Shown: in pieces, positions 6,534-11,447 of the stretch
How positions within the stretch are numbered: position 1 is the stretch's first letter
Layout of the letters: every line of letters starts with the position of its first letter
Assembly: GCA_964499235.1 (NCBI GenBank)
Contig: CAZCKC010000114.1
Coordinates: forward strand, 1-11,447
Direction of reading: 5' to 3'
Origin: JAFGRR01 sp964499235
GTDB lineage: Bacteria; Planctomycetota; Phycisphaerae; UBA1845; Fen-1342
Length of the DNA stretch: 11,447 bases
Notes under the pieces: generated by a model
Database searches by the model: none
What the model saw: only the letters and a program-made list of their open reading frames with translations
What the model was told of the DNA's origin: nothing
Position numbers and translations under genes: made by a program

Positions 6534-8090
6534 TTACTCCGTTTCGGGATTGTCAGGATTTTCGGGGTTGTCGGGGTTGGTGTCGGATGGTGGTCGGCGG
6601 CCCAGGTGTACGATCTGACCTTCGAACAATTCTAATACCTGTTGGACGACGGGGTCGGTACGGATCGCGTCCTTTTCGGCCTGGGTGAGGTTGTCGAGGG
6701 CGGCGGCGCCGGGCGGGGCGGGCTCGGCGGGCTTGGTTTGGGGTGTTGCTGGGGTTGGCTCGGGGGCGGGGCGGCCGTTGCTGGCCGGCGTGTCGGGCTG
6801 CGCTTGCGTGAGAGGGACAGGCGGTTTTGCGGGTCGCGCGGGGCGTGGTGGAGGCGGTGGTGCTTGGGAGGGTGGCGGTGTTGCCGCGGCGCGGGGTGGT
6901 ATTGGGGGTGGATCAGGGGTTAGCGGGGGGGGCTTTTTTTTTTCGGCACTGGCCGGGGCGGCGAGGGTGCTGAGGAGGTCTTCGACGCTGGACCATTCGC
7001 GGAGCTTGGCGAGGCGGACGAGGCCGGCGTCGAGCAGGGCGCGGCTGGCGCTGCTGTAGCGGACGTTGCGGCGGAGCTCTTCGAGCAGGCCGATGATCTG
7101 GACGTACTGGGAGAGGGTGAACTGCTGGCTGAGGTTGACGAAGGCGTCGCGGTCGCCGGCGGGGACGTCGGCGAGGGGTGCATCGGGGCCGCAGGCGCTG
7201 AGGTGCAGGAGGGCGCGGGCGGTCTCGGCGGCGTCGGTGCAGATGAGCTCGGGGGCGCGGCCGGCGGCGAGCATGTTCTCGACGGTGGCGAGGACGGCGG
7301 CGGCGTCGCCCTGGGCGGCGTGGGTGAAGAGCTCGACGATCTGCTCGTCCTGGCTGGGGGGCAGGACATCGGTGAGGACGTCGAGGGTGAGCTTTTCGGC
7401 GGCGACGGAGAGCAGTTGGTCGAGGATGCTGAGGGCGTCGCGCATGGAGCCGTTGGCGAGGCGGGCGACGCGTTGGAGGACGGCCGGGTCGGCGGCGGCG
7501 TTTTCGCTGGCGACGATCTCGGTGAGGCGGTCGGCGATGGCGCTGGGGCCGATGTTCTGGAAGTTGAAGCGTTGGCAGCGGCTCTGGATGGTGGCGGGGA
7601 CTTTTTGGATCTCGGTGGTGGCGAGGATGAACTTGACGTGTCCGGGGGGCTCTTCGAGGGTTTTGAGCAGCGCGTTAAACGCGCCGGTGGAAAGCATGTG
7701 GACCTCGTCGATGATGTAGACCTTGAAGCGGCTGCGGGCGGGGCGGTAGGCGGCGTTGGAGCGGAGCTCGCGGACGTTGTCGACGCCGGTGTTGCTGGCG
7801 GCGTCGATCTCGACGACGTCAATGTCGCCGCCACCGGCGATTGAGCGGCAGGCGTCGCATTCGAGGCAGGGGGTGGCGGTCGGGCGGTCGGCGGAGAGGC
7901 AGTTGAGGGCCTTGGCGAGGATGCGGGCCATGCTGGTCTTGCCGACGCCGCGGGTGCCGGTGAAGAGGTAGCCGTGGTGGATGCGGTCGGCGTTGATGGC
8001 GTTGACGAGGGTGGTGGCGATGGGTTGCTGGCCGACGACCTCGTCGAAGGTACGGCTGCGGTATTTGCGGGCGAGGACGGTGTAGGCCAT
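6534..8090 (-). CDS. dnaX: DNA polymerase III tau/gamma subunit DnaX
   Basis: ATPase of the clamp loader at the replication fork; the full-length form here (tau-like) is 518 residues. Visible parts: the start MAYTVLARKYRSRTFDEVVG, Walker A GTRGVGKT (45-52), zinc cysteines 64, 75, 78 and 81, Walker B with Asp128-Glu129 (IIDEVH), sensor ATTE (157-160) and the SRC arginine finger (170-172), then the collar domain to about 380. A long Pro/Ala linker follows (about 387-475), and a short C-terminal segment DPVVQQVLELFEGQIVHL. There is no large E. coli-style domain V. ATG 8090 is chosen because it matches the family start; a GTG at 8171 gives 27 extra residues, but that DNA encodes the 3' end of the SRP RNA. 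The start lacks a strong SD. See the separate slippage-site entry. Confidence 0.96.
   Translation of the reverse strand: MAYTVLARKYRSRTFDEVVGQQPIATTLVNAINADRIHHGYLFTGTRGVGKTSMARILAKALNCLSADRPTATPCLECDACRSIAGGGDIDVVEIDAASNTGVDNVRELRSNAAYRPARSRFKVYIIDEVHMLSTGAFNALLKTLEEPPGHVKFILATTEIQKVPATIQSRCQRFNFQNIGPSAIADRLTEIVASENAAADPAVLQRVARLANGSMRDALSILDQLLSVAAEKLTLDVLTDVLPPSQDEQIVELFTHAAQGDAAAVLATVENMLAAGRAPELICTDAAETARALLHLSACGPDAPLADVPAGDRDAFVNLSQQFTLSQYVQIIGLLEELRRNVRYSSASRALLDAGLVRLAKLREWSSVEDLLSTLAAPASAEKKKPPPLTPDPPPIPPRAAATPPPSQAPPPPPRPARPAKPPVPLTQAQPDTPASNGRPAPEPTPATPQTKPAEPAPPGAAALDNLTQAEKDAIRTDPVVQQVLELFEGQIVHLGRRPPSDTNPDNPENPDNPETE
6543..6578 (-). repeat. Four 9-base repeats encoding NPD/NPE at the DnaX C-terminus
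   Basis: The last codons of dnaX contain four tandem 9-base units of the form AAY-CCY-GAM, read as Asn-Pro-Asp, Asn-Pro-Glu, Asn-Pro-Asp and Asn-Pro-Glu. Copies differ at third codon positions, so the repeat is not brand new. It lengthens the acidic tail after the conserved IVHL segment. Confidence 0.7.
6913..6943 (-). promoter_or_regulatory. Putative dnaX slippage/frameshift site making a short gamma-like form
   Basis: On the minus strand a run of ten A (6943-6934) is followed by one G and eight C (6932-6925). The main frame reads GAA-AAA-AAA-AAG-CCC and continues for 132 more codons after the AAG. The -1 frame reads Ala-Pro-Pro-Ala-Asn-Pro and stops at TGA 6915-6913. The +1 frame reads Ser-Pro-Pro-Arg and stops at TAA 6922-6920. 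Either slip gives a protein of about 390 residues ending just after the clamp-loader core. E. coli dnaX makes gamma by -1 frameshifting on A-AAA-AAG, and Thermus by transcriptional slippage on an A9 run. No upstream SD-like stimulator or strong downstream stem is visible, so transcriptional slippage is the better guess. Confidence 0.6.
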
Positions 8091-8157
8091 GGCTTGCTGG
8101 GACCGTTCCCGGAGGGGTTTTGCGGTTGTGGAAAACAATGCCCCGAGGATCAGGCCG

Positions 8158-8253
8158 GGTTGACGATGCACGTGGGCCTAGCCGGCTGGGCTGCTACGTT
8201 CCCGTCCTGACCCGTTGTCCGGCCGACGCACTGCACCGGCCCGACCGTCAACC
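8158..8253 (-). ncRNA. ffs: Signal recognition particle RNA, small bacterial (4.5S-like) type
   Basis: The SRP RNA binds Ffh and guides membrane proteins to the translocon. On the minus strand the conserved apical hairpin of domain IV is present: GGG, TCAGG, ACG, the GGAA tetraloop, CGT, AGCAG, CCC. Here GGG/CCC and ACG/CGT pair, and TCAGG faces AGCAG as the symmetric loop bound by the Ffh M domain. Outside this, GCCGG pairs with CCGGC and GGGCC with GGCCC, and the ends GGTTGACG (8253-8246) and CGTCAACC (8165-8158) pair perfectly. The length, about 96 bases, fits the 4.5S type without an Alu domain. It lies 67 bases upstream of dnaX on the same strand, as scr does in Bacillus. Exact ends may differ by a few bases. 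Confidence 0.93.
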
Positions 8254-8268
8254 TCGGAGCGAATGATG

Positions 8269-8297
8269 ATCCTAATGGGGAAGGGCGGGGCTGACCA
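8269..8297 (-). promoter_or_regulatory. Predicted promoter of the SRP RNA (and possibly dnaX cluster)
   Basis: On the minus strand TGGTCA (8297-8292) and TAGGAT (8274-8269) each match the sigma-70 consensus at four of six positions with a 17-base spacer. The predicted transcript start (about 8262-8258) lies only a few bases before the SRP RNA terminal stem, as expected. No strong terminator is seen between the SRP RNA and dnaX, so dnaX may be read from this promoter too. Confidence 0.5.
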
Positions 8298-8576
8298 GTG
8301 GGGAAGAGGGGGGCAGAAGGAAGAGAGGAGACAGGAGAGAGCCGAAACGAGAAACCGGGTAGCGCAGAGCAGTTGAGTGGGGAGCCGAGGCGGGGGGACT
8401 CCGGTTTGTTGCTGGTTCGGCGGATTTTGGCGTGGGCTGGGGTCGGTGGGGGACGGGTTAACGGGCGTGATCCTCTGGGACGGCAGCGCGACTCGAGTAG
8501 GGGGGTCAGGTGAAGGGAGGGTTGCGGGTGTCGGCCGCGTCTCTACGCTGTTATGGGTGGGGGGATGATGGCCTTG

Positions 8577-8584
8577 AGGAGGTG
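8577..8584 (+). promoter_or_regulatory. Strong Shine-Dalgarno for the hydrolase GTG start
   Basis: AGGAGGTG at 8577-8584, five bases before GTG 8590. It is the best SD in the window and fixes the start of the lipoprotein hydrolase. Confidence 0.75.
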
Positions 8585-8589
8585 GTAGC

Positions 8590-9549
8590 GTGGCGGGATT
8601 GGGCAAGAGTCGTCGTTTGAGCGCGCTCGGGCTGTCGGCGGGGGCGCTGGTCTTCTCGGCCGTGGCGGTTGCGGGCTGCTTTTCGTCTGGTTGGGATCCG
8701 TGCGGGCTTAAGCTGGAGGCGCCGGCGTTTGGGGTGGCACTGGAGCAGGGGACGCGGCGGGCGGCGACGGGTGAGCGGGTGGCGTACAGCCTGTTCTTGC
8801 CGCAGCCGAACGCCGCGTCGGCGCCGGCACCCTACCCGGCGGTTGTCATCGCGCACGGCTTTGCACGCGGGAAAGCGTTCCATGCGGGGACGGCGCGGAT
8901 GTTGGCCGAGCGCGGGATCGTCGTGATGACGTGGGACCTGGTTAGCTTGTTGGGGGGCGACGCGGCGCAGTTGCGCAACATTGAGATCCTGATTGACAAC
9001 GTCCGCTGGCTGCGGCGTCGGACGGCGGCGGAAGGGGACCCGCTGTTCGGACAGGTCGATCCCGAGCGCATTGGGTTGGCCGGACATAGTGCCGGCGGGG
9101 CAATCTCGTTTGAGGCGGCGATTGAACTGGCTGAGGCGGGGGAGGGCGTGGCGGCACTGATGCTGCTGGACGGCGTGCCGTGGGAGCGGACGGTGGCGCG
9201 GGCGGGCGACTTGCCGGTGGTGGCGTTTGCGAGCGTGCGATCGGAGCCGAGCGCTTGCAATGCGGAAGGGGCGGTTCGGGAGGTGTTGGACGGGCTGGCG
9301 TTTTCGACGGAGGACATGCGGGTGGTCGGCGGGTCGCACTGTGATCCTGAGAACCCGACCGACCTGCTGTGCCAGGTGGTGTGTGGTTGTGGGGATTCGG
9401 GGGCGGGCACGGCGTACCAGGAGTTAATCGGTGGGTTCTTAGGGGAGGCGCTGGCCGCGCCGGGGAGTGGGGAGGCTGCCGACTTTGCAGGCACGGTGGA
9501 GGCGTTGGTGGTGGCCGGGCGGGTGGTTGTTGACGGGATAAGCGAGTGA
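8590..9549 (+). CDS. Lipoprotein alpha/beta hydrolase
   Basis: A 319-residue secreted hydrolase of the dienelactone hydrolase / chlorophyllase-like group; substrate unknown. Residues 1-30 are a lipoprotein signal: Lys6, Arg8 and Arg9, a hydrophobic stretch, and lipobox Val-Ala-Gly-Cys with Cys30. Fold landmarks follow: an oxyanion-side VVIAHGFARGKAFH (85-98), the nucleophile elbow GLAGHSAGG with Ser167, and a late SHCDPENPTD in which His250 is the probable catalytic His. The acid is not clear: Glu219 (in RSEPSACN) or Asp194 (LLDGVPW). The C-terminal third has five cysteines (223, 251, 261, 265, 267), in line with disulfides outside the cytoplasm. It stands alone, divergent from ffs and convergent with sua5. 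Confidence 0.85.
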   Translation: MAGLGKSRRLSALGLSAGALVFSAVAVAGCFSSGWDPCGLKLEAPAFGVALEQGTRRAATGERVAYSLFLPQPNAASAPAPYPAVVIAHGFARGKAFHAGTARMLAERGIVVMTWDLVSLLGGDAAQLRNIEILIDNVRWLRRRTAAEGDPLFGQVDPERIGLAGHSAGGAISFEAAIELAEAGEGVAALMLLDGVPWERTVARAGDLPVVAFASVRSEPSACNAEGAVREVLDGLAFSTEDMRVVGGSHCDPENPTDLLCQVVCGCGDSGAGTAYQELIGGFLGEALAAPGSGEAADFAGTVEALVVAGRVVVDGISE

Positions 9550-9745
9550 ATGGGTGGGCCGATAGGACGTTGTGGCGGTGTTCGCCGTTGTGTGACGACT
9601 TTTGACAGGCCAGATTGGACTTTCTGGGGTTGAGGCCGAGGTGGCGCTGATCCGAGCTTTCCTTGCGCCGGGTGGGCGTCGCTGAGTTGCGGGCCACCGC
9701 TGGGTCGCCGCTGGGCGGATGGGGCGAAAGGGTTTCGGATCAGGG
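9550..9745. other. Gap between convergent hydrolase and sua5 genes
   Basis: No gene is supported in these 196 bases. A small hairpin (GGCG-GTGTT-CGCC) lies near the hydrolase stop, inside a stretch (GGACGTTGT...GTGTTCG) that resembles the tandem units at 78-185 and may be a diverged third copy. No clear bidirectional terminator with a T-run is seen. Confidence 0.4.
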
Positions 9746-10738
9746 CTAGCGGTTGTCGTCCGTGGCGGGGTGGGCGGCGCGGCGGAGGCGGTCGTTGATC
9801 GCCAACCCCAGCCCCGTGTCGGGCATGGCGGTTGCGACGATGACGTCGAGCTCCAACGCGTCGAGTCGATGCAGGGCGGCGAAGAGGTTGGCGGCCGCTT
9901 CCTTCAGGTCTCCGTTCGGCGAAAGCACCTCGACAACCGCGTAATGTTCTGCCGTCGGCGATGGCCGGAGTGTCAGGAGGCCGGCGCGGGGCGGCAGCGG
10001 AGCGCCTGTGCTCGCTTGAACGAAGATCAGTCGGGTGCGGGGCGCGTAGTGGCGGGGGTATTGGCCGGGCGATGTCGGGCGGCGCGGGGTGGTGGTCTGC
10101 CGCCGGATCGGGCCGACGACGCGCTCGATCGCTTCGACGGGCGTGCCGCCGGCGCGGAGGAGCAGGGGGATGTCCTCGGTCAGCGAGACGATTGTGGATT
10201 CGATGCCGACACGACAGGGGCCGCCGTCGAGCACGAGGTCGAGCTCGGCGCCGAACTGCTGGCGGACGTGTGCGGCGCGGGTCGGACTGATCTGGCCGAA
10301 CTTGTTGGCGCTGGGGGCGGCGATTGGCAGGCCCGCGGTGGTGATCAATTGCAGGGCGAGCGGATGGGCGGGCATGCGGAGGGCAATGGTGGGTAGGCCG
10401 GAGGTCACGATCTCGGGGACGGCGTCGGCCTTGGGCAGGACGAGCGTGAGGGGGCCGGGCCAGAAGTGTTCGGCGAGTTGTGCAGCGGTTTCGGGCCAGG
10501 CGCTGGCGACCTGCTGAGCGTGGGCGACGGACGCGACGTGGACGATGAGGGGGTCGAAGCGGGGCCGGCGCTTGAGTTCGAAGATTCGTGCGACGGCGGT
10601 CGCGTTCAGCGCGTTGGCGCCGAGGCCGTAGACGGTCTCGGTGGGGAAGGCGACGACGCCGCCTGCTTGGAGCCGGCGGGCGGCTTGACGCAGGGGTGTC
10701 GGATCTGTGGTCATGGTTCGGTCATGATCCGGGTACAT
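9746..10738 (-). CDS. sua5: Threonylcarbamoyl-AMP synthase, full-length Sua5 type
   Basis: Makes threonylcarbamoyl-AMP from threonine, bicarbonate and ATP for the t6A37 modification of ANN-decoding tRNAs. The product is 330 residues with both domains: the YrdC catalytic domain (about 10-205) with GGVVAFPTETVYGLGANA, ELKRRPRFDPLIVHV, LPIAAPSANKFGQISPT and CRVGIESTIVSL, then a linker with SPGQYPRHYAP and the C-terminal Sua5 domain. This is the long form, not the short YrdC/TsaC. ATG 10738 is chosen because AGGAAGG lies eight bases upstream; ATG 10714 (eight residues later) is also possible, and GTG 10747 less so. Its upstream region is the left arm of the large inverted repeat. Confidence 0.94.
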   Translation of the reverse strand: MYPDHDRTMTTDPTPLRQAARRLQAGGVVAFPTETVYGLGANALNATAVARIFELKRRPRFDPLIVHVASVAHAQQVASAWPETAAQLAEHFWPGPLTLVLPKADAVPEIVTSGLPTIALRMPAHPLALQLITTAGLPIAAPSANKFGQISPTRAAHVRQQFGAELDLVLDGGPCRVGIESTIVSLTEDIPLLLRAGGTPVEAIERVVGPIRRQTTTPRRPTSPGQYPRHYAPRTRLIFVQASTGAPLPPRAGLLTLRPSPTAEHYAVVEVLSPNGDLKEAAANLFAALHRLDALELDVIVATAMPDTGLGLAINDRLRRAAHPATDDNR

Positions 10739-10776
10739 GCCCTTCACCTTCCTGGATCTCTGTTCTTTCTGCTTAT

Positions 10777-10987
10777 CCGGGATTATTCACCAACAAACTT
10801 ACTCCCGCATAACGCGTGTGACGGGGGCATTCCAGCGCAACATCGAGACGCGATCGCCTGCAGATAGGTCCCGGGGCCGCCGGCCAGCCCTGCGGCCTAT
10901 CTGCAGGCTAATCTGCCTCAATGTTTGGATTGAACGCCCCCGCCGCACGCGTTATGCTGGCCCCAGCTTGTTGGTGAATAATCCGGG
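10777..10987. repeat. 211-bp imperfect inverted repeat, 92-bp arms
   Basis: The left arm (10777-10868) matches the reverse complement of the right arm (10896-10987) over 92 bases with no indel; by hand count 71 of 92 positions agree. Two blocks are perfect: ATTATTCACCAACAA plus, a little further in, GCATAACGCG, and the inner CCTGCAGATAGG. The 27-base centre is itself G+C-rich and partly palindromic. The right arm encodes the last residues and stop of the RHS protein; the left arm, on the opposite strand, reads a similar peptide (IIHQQ...ITR..GAF..NIE) in frame. It resembles a mobile or cassette-associated element more than a terminator. No flanking direct repeats were recognised. Confidence 0.8.
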
Positions 10988-11447
10988 CTGAGAGTGATAG
11001 CCCCCCCAGAGACGCGTTGAAGAGCGTCTTTGAGAAGCTCTCAGTTACATAGGACATTCGGGTGGCTTGTCTCCCCGGAGCGACCGCGGACAGAGCGGCT
11101 ATTACATCGACTAGGGCGGTTGCGATAACCGCATCCTTGAGTGTGTCCGGGTTATCATGGAAGCTAGGAACGTACGCGACCGACAACTCGGCCGTTTTCA
11201 GCCCAACCGGACTGCACTCGTCCTTCTTGAGCCCAAGCAGGTCGGTCTCGTTGACGGACCAGTTCCCCAAATACGCATACACATTAGTGCCTCCAGCCTC
11301 CCCAATCGGATCGCGATTCAGCCACCTGCTCAGGCTCGGCAAGTAGTAGCGGTACCCCCAATAACCGAAGCCCGTCGCTTCGTCGAACTGCTTGGTACTC
11401 ATCCGCCAGCGATTGACGTCAGCGTACGAGCCAGATGATACGAAGAG
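10908..11447 (-). CDS. RHS repeat-associated core protein, C-terminal part (5' end beyond the window)
   Basis: The frame is open through the right edge, so only the last 179 residues are seen. The visible start NRWRMSTKQFDEATGFGYWG, followed by YRYYLPSLSRWLNRDPIGEA and GGTNVYAYLGN, is the RHS core that closes the YD-repeat shell. After DLLGL comes a variable tip of about 110 residues with no motif that I recognise. It has a hydrophobic stretch (DAVIATALVDVIAALSAVAP) and ends IIHQQAGASITRAAGAFNPN-IEAD, encoded by the inverted-repeat arm. RHS proteins of this kind are often secreted polymorphic toxins or surface proteins, but no toxin fold or adjacent immunity gene is evident. The DNA here is visibly less G+C-rich than its neighbours, suggesting transfer. 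An internal ATG at 11402 is not the true start. Confidence 0.88.
   Translation of the reverse strand, partial: LFVSSGSYADVNRWRMSTKQFDEATGFGYWGYRYYLPSLSRWLNRDPIGEAGGTNVYAYLGNWSVNETDLLGLKKDECSPVGLKTAELSVAYVPSFHDNPDTLKDAVIATALVDVIAALSAVAPGRQATRMSYVTESFSKTLFNASLGGLSLSARIIHQQAGASITRAAGAFNPNIEAD

Larger units (their letters stand above)
8254..8589. other. Intergenic region between ffs and the hydrolase gene
   Basis: This 336-base divergent gap holds the SRP RNA promoter and, right behind it, a tract at 8300-8341 in which 40 of 42 plus-strand bases are purines (interrupted only at 8314 and 8332). A weak promoter for the plus-strand hydrolase may be TTGCGG (8522-8527) and TACGCT (8544-8549), but the -10 match is poor. 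The long minus-strand open frame over this stretch is Pro/Ser-rich low-complexity translation that runs into the SRP RNA and is not a gene. I see no tRNA or other RNA here. Confidence 0.5.

Noticed and set aside
8091..8171. N-terminal extension of DnaX from GTG 8171
   Set aside because: Overlaps the 3' end of the SRP RNA, and the conserved DnaX start is the ATG at 8090.
8178..8606. Minus-strand open frame of 142 codons upstream of dnaX
   Set aside because: Pro/Ser-rich, crosses the SRP RNA, its promoter and the polypurine tract.
9719..10396. Plus-strand open frame opposite sua5
   Set aside because: Shadow of the Sua5 gene, no recognisable domain.
10737..10991. Plus-strand 84-codon open frame across the inverted repeat
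   Set aside because: Its similarity to the RHS tail follows from the repeat arm itself; no SD or independent coding sign. It may be a remnant of another RHS tail but is not called a gene.
1..11447. CRISPR arrays, tRNA/rRNA genes, transposases, defence genes
   Set aside because: None seen: no regularly spaced direct repeats, no tRNA T-loop in a cloverleaf context, no transposase or nuclease motifs on either strand.

Overview
The window is about 70% G+C over most of its length. It looks like a chromosomal segment of a planctomycete or close relative; this is an inference. The grounds are a ClpS of the kind with a YHVVLLNDDEHTYDYV core and a KRDQIHAYG segment, the high G+C with strong GC-ending codon bias, secreted TPR and lipoprotein genes, and an RHS-core protein with the WLNRDPIGEAGG signature. 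All gene calls rest on reading the sequence; no database search was run.

Layout, left to right. Positions 1-207 hold two tandem hairpin-forming repeat units downstream of ribBA. ribBA (minus, 208-1506) is the bifunctional riboflavin entry enzyme, and its only plausible start is a CTG codon. A divergent promoter region (about 1507-1750) separates it from clpS (plus, 1751-2080). clpS is followed after a 38-base gap containing a perfect hairpin by a large exported TPR protein with a middle beta domain (2119-4497). That gene overlaps, by ATGA, a TPR lipoprotein gene (4494-5531).

Convergent to these is a minus-strand cluster read from right to left: SRP RNA (ffs, 8253-8158), dnaX (8090-6534), ybaB (6530-6171) and recR (6174-5566). 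This is the same order as scr-dnaX-yaaK-recR in Bacillus. The SRP RNA was found by its conserved apical loop and a fully pairing terminal stem, and it has a promoter just upstream. dnaX carries an A10-C8 homopolymer pair just after the clamp-loader core, and both alternative frames stop within seven codons. This is the arrangement used elsewhere to make the short gamma subunit.

A 336-base gap (8254-8589) with the SRP promoter and a polypurine tract leads to a plus-strand lipoprotein alpha/beta hydrolase (8590-9549). Convergent to it is a full-length Sua5-type threonylcarbamoyl-AMP synthase (minus, 9746-10738). The right end changes character: a 211-bp imperfect inverted repeat (two 92-bp arms, no indels, 27-bp centre) sits upstream of sua5 and encodes the last residues of a partial RHS protein (minus, 10908 to beyond the window end) whose DNA is visibly less G+C-rich.

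No CRISPR array, tRNA, rRNA, insertion sequence or defence cassette was recognised. The most notable items are the dnaX slippage signal, the inverted repeat fused to the RHS tail, ClpS with altered pocket residues, and the non-AUG start of ribBA.
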